Below, piece after piece: positions 43,490-53,479 of a DNA stretch of 64,000 bases. Source of the DNA: Rhodospirillales bacterium (GTDB lineage Bacteria; Pseudomonadota; Alphaproteobacteria; Rhodospirillales; UBA2165); contig DUBF01000148.1 of the NCBI GenBank assembly GCA_012960465.1, forward strand, positions 18,032 to 82,031. Direction: 5' to 3'. How positions within the stretch are numbered: the first letter of the stretch is position 1; each line of letters opens with the position of its first letter. The notes below the pieces were generated by a model. It had not been told where the DNA came from, did not search any database, and was given only the letters and a program-made list of their open reading frames with translations. A program made the translations under genes and the position numbers.

Positions 43490-45244
43490 ATGTCGAGTAA
43501 CCAATATACTGGCGGTGAGATTATTCTCAAAGCATTAGCTGACCAAGATGTTGAAGTCGTATTTGGTTATCCGGGTGGTGTTACACTGCCGCTTTATAAC
43601 GATATGTATAAGCAAAATAGTCTGCGGCATGTCCTTGTTGGTCATGAACAAGGAGCAGTACATGCTGCCGAGGGTTACGCGCGTTCAACAGGTAAAACCG
43701 GTGTTGCAATGGCAACTTCTGGTCCGGGCGCAACCAATACAGTTACAGGTTTGGTAGATGCCTTGATGGATAGTATTCCGCTAGTTTGTCTAACGGGTCA
43801 AGTTGTTAGCCATCTAATTGGAAACGATGCGTTTCAGGAAGCCGATACCACGGGTATCACGCGGCCAGCTACGAAACACAATTATTTGGTAAAATCGACA
43901 GATGAACTTGCTCGAGTTATCCATGAAGCATTTTATATTGCAGCAAATGGTCGTCCAGGACCCGTTTTAATTGATATTCCAAAGGATATAATAATGAATA
44001 TGGGTACTTATGTTGGTCCCGAAGGTATTGAGCCTCGCAACTATAAACCTCAAATTAGTGGAGACCGAAAAAAAATTGAAGCCGCAGTTGATATGATAGC
44101 AAATGCAGAGCGTCCCCTTATTTATGCCGGCGGTGGAGTGATCAATTCCGGTCCTGAGGCATCTCATTTATTACAGAAGTTTGTCAAAATGACTGGCTAT
44201 CCTTGTACTACAACATTAATGGCATTAGGTGCCTATCCAACAACAGATGATCAGTTTATTGGTATGCCGGGTATGCATGGTACCTACGAAGCTAACCTCG
44301 CAATGCACGGATGTGATATTATGTTTAATATTGGAGCGCGCTTCGATGATCGGGTGACCGGTAATACGGCGCTTTTCTCTCCTAATAGTAAGAAAATTCA
44401 TGTCGATATTGATCCTTCTTCTATTAACAAAAATATTGTAGTTGATATCGCGATTATAGGAGACGTGACGAATGTGTTATCCGATTTGATAACCATCTGG
44501 AATCAAAAACAACCGAAGCTTAATCAAAATGCTATCGAGAACTGGTGGAATGTAATTGGAGAATGGCGTTCTGCTGACTCGCTTGGATTTGAGCAAGATT
44601 TTAAAGAGTCGATTAAGCCACAATACGCCTTAAGTCAATTAAGTGAATCTTTGAATGGAACCGATTATTTCGTTACGACAGATGTTGGACAGCACCAAAT
44701 GTGGGCTGCTCAGTATATTCAATTTTCTGAACCAAATCGCTGGATGACGTCTGGTGGTCTCGGTACTATGGGATATGGCATTCCAGCAGCTATGGGTGTA
44801 CAAGTTGCACACCCTGATGCAGCTGTAGTTTGTGTGACCTCGGAAGGTTCAATGATGATGAACGTTCAAGAAATGGCAACTATTGCAAAAGAAGGCCTTC
44901 CAGTTAAAATACTCTGTTTGTATAATCAAGTGCTTGGTATGATCCGGCAATGGCAGGAATTATTTCATGAAAATAACGAATCTGAATGTGATTTAAGTAA
45001 CGGACCTGATTATATTAAACTGGCGGAAGCCATGGGTTTTAGTGCGTTAGAGTGTCAAAAAGCCGATGACGTTAATGGTTCGATTAATAAAATGCTTGAA
45101 ATTAAAGGACCAGTATTTTTATTGATGCACACAGATCGAGCAGAAAATGTTTTTCCCATGATCCCATCTGGAGCTGCCCATAATGAAATTGTTCTGGCTC
45201 CCAATAATAAAACGAAATTTGTTAAAGATAAAGAAATGGCTTAA
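43490..45244 (+). CDS. ilvB: Acetolactate synthase large subunit
   Basis: A 584-residue thiamine-diphosphate enzyme making acetolactate and acetohydroxybutyrate for branched-chain amino acids. It shows [17 protein letters not shown], the catalytic Glu in [16 protein letters not shown], and [11 protein letters not shown]. The C-terminal ThDP motif is [14 protein letters not shown], where GDGxxx is replaced by SEGS, followed by [15 protein letters not shown]. The reading SEGS in place of the usual GDGSF is odd for the ThDP/Mg2+ loop but the region is otherwise intact. It is followed by ilvN and ilvC. Confidence 0.93.
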   Translation: MSSNQYTGGEIILKALADQDVEVVFGYPGGVTLPLYNDMYKQNSLRHVLVGHEQGAVHAAEGYARSTGKTGVAMATSGPGATNTVTGLVDALMDSIPLVCLTGQVVSHLIGNDAFQEADTTGITRPATKHNYLVKSTDELARVIHEAFYIAANGRPGPVLIDIPKDIIMNMGTYVGPEGIEPRNYKPQISGDRKKIEAAVDMIANAERPLIYAGGGVINSGPEASHLLQKFVKMTGYPCTTTLMALGAYPTTDDQFIGMPGMHGTYEANLAMHGCDIMFNIGARFDDRVTGNTALFSPNSKKIHVDIDPSSINKNIVVDIAIIGDVTNVLSDLITIWNQKQPKLNQNAIENWWNVIGEWRSADSLGFEQDFKESIKPQYALSQLSESLNGTDYFVTTDVGQHQMWAAQYIQFSEPNRWMTSGGLGTMGYGIPAAMGVQVAHPDAAVVCVTSEGSMMMNVQEMATIAKEGLPVKILCLYNQVLGMIRQWQELFHENNESECDLSNGPDYIKLAEAMGFSALECQKADDVNGSINKMLEIKGPVFLLMHTDRAENVFPMIPSGAAHNEIVLAPNNKTKFVKDKEMA

Positions 45245-45269
45245 GAATTTTGTGCTAGGGTAAATAAAA

Positions 45270-45788
45270 TTGACTGATAATTTGAATAGTGGTGAGCAAA
45301 ATCATACGTTCTCAGTTCTTGTTGAAAATGAGGCTGGGGTTTTGGCGCGTGTGATTGGCCTATTATCTGGCCGAGGGTACAACATTGAAAGTTTAACAGT
45401 TGCTGAGGTTGATAAAGACGAGCATTTTTCTAAAATAACTCTTGTAAGTTCGGGTACCGAAATGGTGCTTGAGCAAATTCGTACTCAGCTTGAGCGTTTA
45501 GTGCCAGTGCGAGCGGTCGCAAATTTGACTATTGATGGGCCTTCTGTCGAGCGAGAACTCGCTTTGATAAAAGTAGCTGGAGGTGATAAAATGCGGGCTC
45601 AATGTTTGGAAGTAGCAGATACTTTTCAGGCAAATGTTATAGACAGTACACCAGAATCTTGTGTTTTTGAAGTTGTAGAAAGTACAGAAAAGATGGATGC
45701 TTTTATTAATTTAATGAAGCCGCTTGGTTTGGTGGATGTATCACGTTCAGGTGTGGTAGCCATTTCGCGCGGTTCAGAACCAATTTAA
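45270..45788 (+). CDS. ilvN: Acetolactate synthase small (regulatory) subunit
   Basis: A 172-residue ACT-domain protein that binds valine and modulates IlvB. The N-terminal ACT domain reads HTFSVLVENEAGVLARVIGLLSGRGYNIESLTV, with the glycine-rich valine-site loop. The C-terminal half ends FGLVDVSRSGVVAISR-like (LGLVDVSRSG). The start is a TTG at 45270 with AGGG about ten bases upstream; no in-frame ATG is available. It lies 25 bases after ilvB and 56 before ilvC. Confidence 0.94.
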   Translation: MTDNLNSGEQNHTFSVLVENEAGVLARVIGLLSGRGYNIESLTVAEVDKDEHFSKITLVSSGTEMVLEQIRTQLERLVPVRAVANLTIDGPSVERELALIKVAGGDKMRAQCLEVADTFQANVIDSTPESCVFEVVESTEKMDAFINLMKPLGLVDVSRSGVVAISRGSEPI

Positions 45789-45817
45789 ACGGCCTCCCAG
45801 GGCTATAGGCTAATTGA

Positions 45818-46864
<1,047 letters not shown>

Positions 46865-46894
46865 GTTCCTAATAATATAGAAAATTAGATAAAT

Positions 46895-46925
46895 AAAAGG
46901 GTGCTTTATGAGCACCCTTTTATTT
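46895..46925 (+). terminator. Rho-independent terminator after ilvC
   Basis: AAAAGGGTGCT (46897-46907 region) pairs perfectly with AGCACCCTTTT around a 4-base TTATG-type loop, and the 3' arm runs into T-rich sequence. It begins about 30 bases after the ilvC stop. Confidence 0.9.
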
Positions 46926-47015
46926 AACCTGGCTGCTATATTAACTAAATAATGCTAATTAAAAGCGATTAGAGAGATGTGAGAATTTTGGAAAACTTTA
47001 AGATCTTTATTCGTA

Positions 47016-47030
47016 AATTGTTTAACAATT
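47016..47030. promoter_or_regulatory. Perfect palindrome upstream of arfB
   Basis: AATTGTT-T-AACAATT is a 15-base perfect inverted repeat centred 33 bases before the arfB ATG. It could be an operator or simply AT-rich promoter DNA. I cannot tie it to a regulator. Confidence 0.25.
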
Positions 47031-47055
47031 AATTATCTTATATTAAGCTCAGATA

Positions 47056-47478
47056 ATGATTGAAGTTACGCCTTATATTTCACTTTCAGATAACGAGATT
47101 GAAGAGAAATTCATTCGATCACCAGGGGCTGGAGGTCAAAAAGTTAATAAGACGGCTACGTCAGTTCAGTTGCGGTTTAATGCCAAGAAAAGTTCCGCCT
47201 TAACTAGTGATTTGTTTTTAAGATTAAAACGACTAGCGGGTCAGCGCATGACAAATTCTGGCGTTATTGTGATTACTGCGCATAAGTATTCTACACAGAA
47301 ACAAAATCGTCAGGATGCGCTTCAGCGTCTAGTTAACTTGATCCGGAAAGTGGCTATTGTGCCGAAAGTGCGACGAAAGACTGCACCGACCCGGGGTTCC
47401 AATAAGCGTCGTTTGGATAGTAAACGGCAGAAAAGTAATATTAAAAAAGGAAGAGGCAGGCTCCGAAAGTTCGATTAA
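47056..47478 (+). CDS. arfB: Ribosome-rescue peptidyl-tRNA hydrolase ArfB
   Basis: A 140-residue release-factor-like protein (YaeJ/ICT1 type). It has the GGQ motif SPGAGGQKVNKTATSVQL (Gly26, Gly27, Gln28) and a basic C-terminal tail full of Lys and Arg (KRRLDSKRQKSNIKKGRGR) that enters the mRNA channel of stalled ribosomes. It lacks the codon-recognition domain of true release factors. The size and tail are typical. Confidence 0.93.
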   Translation: MIEVTPYISLSDNEIEEKFIRSPGAGGQKVNKTATSVQLRFNAKKSSALTSDLFLRLKRLAGQRMTNSGVIVITAHKYSTQKQNRQDALQRLVNLIRKVAIVPKVRRKTAPTRGSNKRRLDSKRQKSNIKKGRGRLRKFD

Positions 47479-47519
47479 TATACTTAAATAACGCTATAAT
47501 CTGTGCGGCGCACATTTCT

Positions 47520-48503
47520 TTATTTTTTTCTACGATTAAGCATTTTTTGCGAGAGTTTTGAGGCTCGGCCAGGGGTAGACCACGGGCATCTTGCAATACA
47601 AATAGCACACCCTAAAGCTTCACCAAATGTTGGTATGCATTTATCGAAATCGACAAACCATTTATTGACACCGCGGACCATCTGTTTTTCTGAAAAAATT
47701 GCCCCGGGAGGGCATGCCTTTACACAGATTTGACAATTATTACAAAAATCTTCGGAGCCTATATCTCTCATTTGATCAGCGATCAGTGGCATATCTGTAG
47801 TTACTGCTGAAAGTCTAAAAGATGAGCCAAATTCACCATGTATCAAAGAGCCATGCTTGCCGAGTGTACCCATTCCTGCGTCAATAGCGGCCGGCACCAT
47901 GCTTAGTGCCGATGCAAACGGCCCCGCCCATGGTTTAGCAAAGTACCCCTGACTGAGTATAAAATTGGTTAGTTCTCGGCAAACCCTAGCGGCACGATTA
48001 TATTGACGCGCGACTTCAACCGGCGATTCTGGTTTCTCGAGACTTGCCGGTACTTTGTCGAGCTCCGCATGATCCATGGTAACACCAACAATAATAACCC
48101 AAGGTTCATCTATCCGATATCCTTCGTAGATATAATGTGGATCCATTTTAGTGATACGGACATCATCACCTTCATGGCAGAGGGTAAATTCTTTAATTGC
48201 CATTACCCATTCTTCGGCAGATTTTTCAATAATAGTTTGTGCTTTTTCAATTGTTTTGGGGCCACGTGCTGCATTACTACTGTAGTGCTCAACAATTGCG
48301 GGAGATCGTCTCTGGATATCAACAACTTCAGTTTGTAATTCGCCAAAGGCGTGTTTGTCGTGAGGATGCCAAAAAAAGGGGGATGGGCTTCTAATCTCCG
48401 TTTCGTTTAGGCCATTTACCGTATTACCAGAAACATCTGGAAAAAGTGCTTTAAAATCATCAGCAGTTTCAGGTAGTTTTTTTGGTTTTTGTAGATCTGT
48501 CAT
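47520..48503 (-). CDS. Reductive-dehalogenase-like Fe-S protein (RdhA-related, no Tat signal)
   Basis: A 327-residue protein whose C-terminal half matches the cobamide and Fe-S part of reductive dehalogenases. A corrinoid-region-like stretch, AIDAGMGTLGKHGSLIHGEFG and SSFRLSAVTTDMPL, precedes two cluster motifs. The first is CNNCQICVKACP (Cys254, 257, 260, 264); the second is Cys289 then CAICIARCP (Cys299, 302, 306). The related epoxyqueuosine reductase QueG has similar motifs, but the KW-DFDKC context favours RdhA. There is no twin-Arg signal, so it is likely cytoplasmic and not respiratory. I chose the ATG at 48503; a TTG at 48530 adds nine residues. Confidence 0.75.
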   Translation of the reverse strand: MTDLQKPKKLPETADDFKALFPDVSGNTVNGLNETEIRSPSPFFWHPHDKHAFGELQTEVVDIQRRSPAIVEHYSSNAARGPKTIEKAQTIIEKSAEEWVMAIKEFTLCHEGDDVRITKMDPHYIYEGYRIDEPWVIIVGVTMDHAELDKVPASLEKPESPVEVARQYNRAARVCRELTNFILSQGYFAKPWAGPFASALSMVPAAIDAGMGTLGKHGSLIHGEFGSSFRLSAVTTDMPLIADQMRDIGSEDFCNNCQICVKACPPGAIFSEKQMVRGVNKWFVDFDKCIPTFGEALGCAICIARCPWSTPGRASKLSQKMLNRRKK

Positions 48504-48655
48504 GGCGCTATAGTGAAGATGTAGGACCAACCCATCAATACCTAATTATATTTTTTAATATTCATAGTTTTTATTATTGTGGTTGTGATAATCAGTTTTC
48601 TAGGTTAAAAAACAGAATATTGGTTACTAAAATCGAATTATTCGACGAGCTAATT

Positions 48656-48674
48656 AAATAAAGGTTCTTTATTT
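48656..48674 (-). terminator. AT-rich hairpin at the 3' end of the racemase-family gene
   Basis: AAATAAAG and CTTTATTT form a perfect eight-pair stem with a three-base loop, touching the stop of the minus-strand gene at 48673. The strand that continues into the RdhA-like gene has T-rich sequence after it. It is weak in G-C pairs, so termination is uncertain. Confidence 0.35.
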
Positions 48675-49443
48675 AACAGCTATGAATTTTCATTCTATCC
48701 TGCCATTCTATGCCTTTGCTCCAGGCTAACATGTTTTTAGCATCAGGTTCTTTTTTATCAATATATAAGACTGTTCGCCATGCTAGGCTCAGCATGCAAG
48801 ACGTTACTGGCGGCCCCTCCCAATTTTTGCAATCTAGAATAGGCTGTAGTGTTGGCATTCCCGTGCCAAGCATCACGATTGCATCTATTTCTTTATTTTG
48901 GAGAGAGTATAAGGCTTCACTGCTACTATCTGCGCGAATACTATAGATCGGATGAAAATCGCTTTCATCATTATAAGTACTGGCAACTTCGGAAACTTCG
49001 AAACCAGCATTTTGCCAATAGCTTACACTGATCTTTGTTAAAGAAGCTGGGTATGGTGAAACTAATCCAATTTTTTTTGCGCCCAACGCATTAAATGAAT
49101 CGGTTACTGCGCGCGCTGCTGTAACAAATTCGAAGCCCTTACTTTTCTTGATTCGTTCACATATCTCGGTCTCTTTTTCTTGACCAATAAGATAGGAGGC
49201 GCCTGTGCAGCCAAAAGCAACAGCTTGTATAGGAGCATTTGCAAATTGATCAAGTGTCACTTCAATCTGGTTCGTATAGTCAACCAGTCGATCTTCCATC
49301 TCTTTTTTACTGCTTGTTAGACGGGCATTCAGCATTGTTACGCCAGCAGGCCATAATATTCTAAACTCAGGCTCTACAGTGGTATTGGCTTGAGGTGTTA
49401 ATACACCAACGAGACCACGTTTTGCATATTCTAGTTCGGTCAT
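48673..49443 (-). CDS. Asp/Glu racemase superfamily protein, maleate-isomerase-like, single Cys
   Basis: A 256-residue protein of the group that includes maleate cis-trans isomerase and arylmalonate decarboxylase. It opens RGLVGVLTPQANTTVEPEF and has the first active-site loop AFGCTGASYL with Cys79. At the place of the second catalytic Cys it reads VMLGTGMPTL, with Gly where two-Cys members have Cys. A full maleate isomerase mechanism is therefore doubtful. An amide hydrolase-, decarboxylase- or altered isomerase activity is possible. The ATG at 49443 has GGA upstream. It is divergent from the FAD monooxygenase, across 94 bases, and likely belongs to the same pathway. Confidence 0.75.
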   Translation of the reverse strand: MTELEYAKRGLVGVLTPQANTTVEPEFRILWPAGVTMLNARLTSSKKEMEDRLVDYTNQIEVTLDQFANAPIQAVAFGCTGASYLIGQEKETEICERIKKSKGFEFVTAARAVTDSFNALGAKKIGLVSPYPASLTKISVSYWQNAGFEVSEVASTYNDESDFHPIYSIRADSSSEALYSLQNKEIDAIVMLGTGMPTLQPILDCKNWEGPPVTSCMLSLAWRTVLYIDKKEPDAKNMLAWSKGIEWQDRMKIHSC

Positions 49444-49537
49444 TTTTATTAAGTCCACTGAGTTTTAATTATCTTTAGTTTATGACATTGTTACAGGTGA
49501 AAAACCATAATTTCAATTTATGGGCAAGGTCTTTAAT

Positions 49538-50755
49538 ATGTTAAAGCAAGCTAACGAGAAACGTATTTTAATAGTTGGGGGTGGTCCTGTAGGATTATTT
49601 GCAGCGACACGTTTGGTTGACTTTGGAATTCCGGTTATACTCATTGATAAAGCCTCACAGGTTAGTACTGATATCCGCGCCTCTACAATTCACCCACCTT
49701 CCCTGGAAATGATGGCGCCTTACGGTATTACAGACGAGATACTTGAGACAGGAATTAAAGTACCGCAATGGCAAATACGTAATCACGCTACGGGTGAAAG
49801 GGTTGTTTTTGATCTTAAGCATATCGCAGATAAAACTAAGTACCCGTACCGTGTGCAGTTTGAGCAAAGTAAAATTTGTGCAATCATGGATAGGAGGCTC
49901 CAGGATAATCAGTTAGCCGATATTCGGTATGGAACAGAATTTGTGTCGTTTGACCAGAATAGCGCTGGTGTTTCAATCAATGTTAATACGGCAGCAGGAC
50001 CAGATAAAATCCATGGCCAATTTTTAATTGCAGCTGACGGGGGTGCTAGCCCAATTAGGGAACAGTTAGGACTAACTTTTGAAGGATCTACGTATTCTGA
50101 GAGAACTGTGTTGGTTACAACACCCTTTCCCTTCCATGAGCATATTGATGGATTGTCGAGTGTTAGCTATTGTTGGGAAAAAAAGGGTAATTTTAGTCTC
50201 CTGCAATTACCCGACCAATGGCGAGCTAGCCTCTGTTTTCCAGAAAATATGTCACCTGATGCTGCTTTGGCGGATGAACACATCCAAAAACAACTTCATG
50301 TTATATGTCCAATTGGCGAGCCATTCGAAATCTATGATAAGCGTGTCTATCGTGTTCATCAACGCATAGTATCTAAATATGATCATGGTCGAATTGCTTT
50401 GGCGGGTGATGCCGCGCATATTAATTCGCCATCTGGTGGTATGGGCATGAATGGTGGCTTACATGATGCCCATGACTTGGCAGAAAAATTAAATCAGATT
50501 TGGCTAAGTGAAGATGAGTATATTTATTTTGATCTTCTTGGTCTTTATTCGCGCCAGCGAAAACCGATTGCCGAAGAGCAAATTATTAAGCAAGCTGATG
50601 AAAATTGTAAGCGCATGACGGAGAAGAACCATGAAAAGCGGCGAAAATCTCTAGATGAATTGCTAGATATCTCGAGCGACCCTGTAAAGTGTCGGGCTTT
50701 TCTATTGAAATCGTCGATGTTTGAAGGTTTGCGCCAGGCTTCACTTATTGAGTGA
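49538..50755 (+). CDS. FAD-dependent aromatic/heterocycle monooxygenase
   Basis: A 405-residue flavoprotein hydroxylase of the PHBH/UbiH-like group. It has the N-terminal ILIVGGGPVGLFAATRL dinucleotide fold, a central substrate-binding part, and GRIALAGDAAHINSPSGGMGMNGGLHDAHDL (the GD motif and following flavin loop) near residue 290. Such enzymes hydroxylate phenols, benzoates or hydroxypyridines using NAD(P)H and O2. I prefer the ATG at 49538; the ATG at 49520 adds six residues. It heads a plus-strand series of catabolic genes. Confidence 0.82.
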   Translation: MLKQANEKRILIVGGGPVGLFAATRLVDFGIPVILIDKASQVSTDIRASTIHPPSLEMMAPYGITDEILETGIKVPQWQIRNHATGERVVFDLKHIADKTKYPYRVQFEQSKICAIMDRRLQDNQLADIRYGTEFVSFDQNSAGVSINVNTAAGPDKIHGQFLIAADGGASPIREQLGLTFEGSTYSERTVLVTTPFPFHEHIDGLSSVSYCWEKKGNFSLLQLPDQWRASLCFPENMSPDAALADEHIQKQLHVICPIGEPFEIYDKRVYRVHQRIVSKYDHGRIALAGDAAHINSPSGGMGMNGGLHDAHDLAEKLNQIWLSEDEYIYFDLLGLYSRQRKPIAEEQIIKQADENCKRMTEKNHEKRRKSLDELLDISSDPVKCRAFLLKSSMFEGLRQASLIE

Positions 50756-50835
50756 CATTAAATATTTGGCATTTCTGCAATACGTGAAAAATAAAGGTTA
50801 GAAAATTCAACTAGTAGAAAAATAGAGTGAATTTG

Positions 50836-52101
50836 ATGGGACAAACAATAGCTGAAAAAATTATCGCAAAAGCGGCTGGTCAGCAGACTGTTAAGCCGGG
50901 TGATATCGTTACCTGTAATGTCGATCTAGCTATGATCCACGATAGTGGTGGTCCGCGCCGGGTTAAACCTTTAATGGAAAAACTTGGGGTTAGCGTCTGG
51001 GATCCAAACAAGGTTGTTTTGATTTCCGACCATTTTACTCCCTGTACGGATGCTGAGAGCGCAAACATTCTTAAATTGACAAGAGAATGGGCAGCGGAAC
51101 AGGGTATTATTAATTTTTATGATCAACAGGGGATTTGTCATGTGGTAACTCCTGAGCGTGGGCACATTCACCCTGGAATGTTTGCTGTCGGTGGTGACAG
51201 CCATTCACCGACGGGCGGAGCTTTTGGTAGTTATATGTTTGGAATTGGTGCAACTGATATGCTTGGTGTCCTTGTCACGGGTCAGACTTGGATAAAAGTG
51301 CCCGAGACTATTAACATTAAATGGTCTGGAGATTTTGGTGTTGGAATAGCAGCTAAAGATATGGCCCTTAAAATGTGTGCTACGCTCGGCATGGATGGTG
51401 GAGATTATCAGTCAATTCTGTACTCAGGTGATACAATAGAAAATTTGGATATGATGGAACGCATGACGTTGAGTAATATGGCAGCGGAACTCGGTGCGCA
51501 ATCTGGTCTGATCGAGCCAGATGAAAAAACTGTTGATTATATTAAGTCAGTGGGAGGTGTTCCCGGCGATTGGCAGAATTTTAAGAGTGATCCAGATGCG
51601 AACTATAGCGTTTCACATGAATTTAGTGCTATAGATTTAGAACCGCAGGTAGCCGTACCACATAGCCCAGCGAATGCAGTAGCTGTTGGAGACGTTGGAA
51701 AGGATCAGATTGATCAATTTTATATTGGTGCATGTACTGGGGCTAAATTAAATGACTTGGAAATGGCGGCCTCTGTTCTCAAGGGTAAGAAAATTGCTGC
51801 TGGCAAACGTCTTACAGTTGCACCGGCCTCTTCGCGCATCCTGGCCCAAGCGATCAAGCAGGGGATAATCGAAGTTTTACTAGAAGCTGGAGCAGGTTTG
51901 TTGCCTCCTGGCTGTGGGGCTTGCGCAGGTTACGGAGTAGGTGTTTTAGCAGAGGATGAAGTTTGCCTGGCTTCAACTGCCCGGAATTTTCAAGGTAGAA
52001 TGGGGGCGAGTACTTCTAAAGTGTATTTAGCATCGCCTTACACGGTTGCCGCCAGTGCGATACGGGGACATATCTCAGACCCAAGAGAGGAGCTATTATA
52101 A
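50836..52101 (+). CDS. Aconitase-family hydratase large subunit (LeuC / DmdA-like)
   Basis: A 421-residue [4Fe-4S] dehydratase subunit. The cluster Cys are Cys300 (YIGACTG), Cys360 and Cys363 (PPGCGACAG). VGGDSHSPTGGAFGSYMFGIGATD is the family active-site region. The length matches the short LeuC type shared by isopropylmalate dehydratases, homoaconitases and 2,3-dimethylmalate dehydratase. No leuA or leuB is nearby, but a lyase of the dimethylmalate/methylisocitrate type is. I therefore favour hydration of a substituted maleate over leucine synthesis. The ATG at 50836 is preferred to a GTG nine bases earlier. The stop overlaps the small-subunit start (TAATG). Confidence 0.82.
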   Translation: MGQTIAEKIIAKAAGQQTVKPGDIVTCNVDLAMIHDSGGPRRVKPLMEKLGVSVWDPNKVVLISDHFTPCTDAESANILKLTREWAAEQGIINFYDQQGICHVVTPERGHIHPGMFAVGGDSHSPTGGAFGSYMFGIGATDMLGVLVTGQTWIKVPETINIKWSGDFGVGIAAKDMALKMCATLGMDGGDYQSILYSGDTIENLDMMERMTLSNMAAELGAQSGLIEPDEKTVDYIKSVGGVPGDWQNFKSDPDANYSVSHEFSAIDLEPQVAVPHSPANAVAVGDVGKDQIDQFYIGACTGAKLNDLEMAASVLKGKKIAAGKRLTVAPASSRILAQAIKQGIIEVLLEAGAGLLPPGCGACAGYGVGVLAEDEVCLASTARNFQGRMGASTSKVYLASPYTVAASAIRGHISDPREELL

Positions 52102-52586
52102 TGTCCAGTCGTGTTTGGAAGTTTGGAGATGATATTAATACAGATATTTTAGCACCGGGTATATACATTAAATTACCCCTAAACGAACTTGCACAGCATT
52201 GTCTTGAGTCCATTGATCCTAGTTTTGCTTCTAGGGTATGTGAAGGAGATATCATTGTGGCGGGCAATAATTTTGGGATGGGTTCAAGTAGAGAGCAGGC
52301 GCCTCAAGTTTTGAAGGAACTTGGTATTACTGCGGTTATAGCGGCTTCTTTTGGCGGTATATTTTATCGTAATGCTTTTAATCTCGGCTTGCCCGCGATA
52401 ATTTCTAAAGATTTCACAAAAATCGCTGCAGACCATCAAATTGAACTTGATATTAAAACTGGAAGAATTTGTAATATTACTACAGGTCAAGATTTAGTTG
52501 GAGAAAAAATACCGGAAAATTTATTGACACTTATTGAAGCTGGCGGGCTTGTGCCTTACCTGGAAAGTAACTTGAATAATAATTAA
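52101..52586 (+). CDS. Aconitase-family hydratase small subunit (LeuD / DmdB-like)
   Basis: A 161-residue swivel-domain partner of the preceding subunit. It shows WKFGDDINTDILAPGIY, NNFGMGSSREQAP (the substrate-carboxylate loop) and the FGGIFYRNAFNLGLP strand, all standard. The one-base overlap with the large subunit shows co-translation. Together they would add water across a double bond of a maleate-like diacid; the substrate is inferred from neighbours. Confidence 0.85.
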   Translation: MSSRVWKFGDDINTDILAPGIYIKLPLNELAQHCLESIDPSFASRVCEGDIIVAGNNFGMGSSREQAPQVLKELGITAVIAASFGGIFYRNAFNLGLPAIISKDFTKIAADHQIELDIKTGRICNITTGQDLVGEKIPENLLTLIEAGGLVPYLESNLNNN

Positions 52587-52599
52587 TTAAGGAGTGGCC

Positions 52600-53478
52600 A
52601 TGTCGCCGCAGAAAATCTTAAGAGATCGTCTCGACCAGGATAAAATTATACTTACACCAGGTATATATGATGCTTTTGGAGCAATGATGGCTGAGCGGGC
52701 TGGTTTTGAGGCGCTTTACCTGTCCGGGGCTTCGATAGCTTATACAAAATTAGGCCGCCCAGATATAGGACTCGTAACCTTGGACGAGTTGGCGTCTGTT
52801 GTAGGAACAATTCGTGAGCGGACAGACTTACCTACAATCGTTGATGCGGATACGGGGTTTGGTAATGCGCTCAATGTTCAGCGCACTGTAAAACTCTTGG
52901 AGCGCAATGGTGCCTCTGGTATTCAACTGGAGGATCAGTCTCTGCCAAAACGCTGCGGACACCTTGATGGTAAAATGCTGATAACTGCAGATGAAATGAA
53001 TGGTAAAGTCAAAGCAGCTCTCGATGCGCGTATGGATGAAAATACTGTTATCATAGCAAGGACAGATGCTATTGGGGTTGAAGGCTATGAGAGTGCCATG
53101 GATCGCGCAGTTGGTTATGTCGAGGCAGGAGCTGATGTCTTGTTTATTGAAGCTATGCAAAATACTGAACAAATTGCAGGGGCTATAAAACAATTCGGAG
53201 GCAAAGTTCCGTTATTAGTAAATATGGTTGAAGGTGGTAAAACTCCAATGGCGCCAGCTTCTGAATTGGAAGAAAAGGGTTTTTCGATTGTAATATTTCC
53301 CGGTGCTTTGGTTCGTGTGCTTGCTCATGCTGCGGAGAATTATTTTAATTCGCTACTCAAGCATGGCTCAACTTTGCATCACAAATCTCAAATGTTTGAT
53401 TTTAATGAGCTAAATGAACTTCTAGGCACGGAAGAAATGCTTGAAATAGGTAATCGTTACACAGATGGTGGAGATTAA
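52600..53478 (+). CDS. Isocitrate lyase/PEP mutase family lyase (dimethylmalate or methylisocitrate lyase-like)
   Basis: A 292-residue (beta/alpha)8 enzyme. It has the Mg2+-binding VDADTGFGN (Asp82, Asp84), the QLEDQ segment and KRCGH with the catalytic Cys119. The presence of the KRCGH loop points to a C-C lyase, not a phosphonomutase. The nearest known activities are 2,3-dimethylmalate lyase (to propionate and pyruvate), methylisocitrate lyase and oxaloacetate decarboxylase. Placed directly after the DmdAB-like hydratase, a 2,3-disubstituted malate is the best guess. AAGGAG lies five bases before the ATG. Confidence 0.82.
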   Translation: MSPQKILRDRLDQDKIILTPGIYDAFGAMMAERAGFEALYLSGASIAYTKLGRPDIGLVTLDELASVVGTIRERTDLPTIVDADTGFGNALNVQRTVKLLERNGASGIQLEDQSLPKRCGHLDGKMLITADEMNGKVKAALDARMDENTVIIARTDAIGVEGYESAMDRAVGYVEAGADVLFIEAMQNTEQIAGAIKQFGGKVPLLVNMVEGGKTPMAPASELEEKGFSIVIFPGALVRVLAHAAENYFNSLLKHGSTLHHKSQMFDFNELNELLGTEEMLEIGNRYTDGGD

Positions 53479-53479
53479 G

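Noticed and set aside
50836-52586. leuCD of leucine biosynthesis
   Set aside because: The fold is the same, but no leuA or leuB is near, and a dimethylmalate-type lyase and catabolic genes surround it; a hydratase in catabolism is more likely, though not proven.
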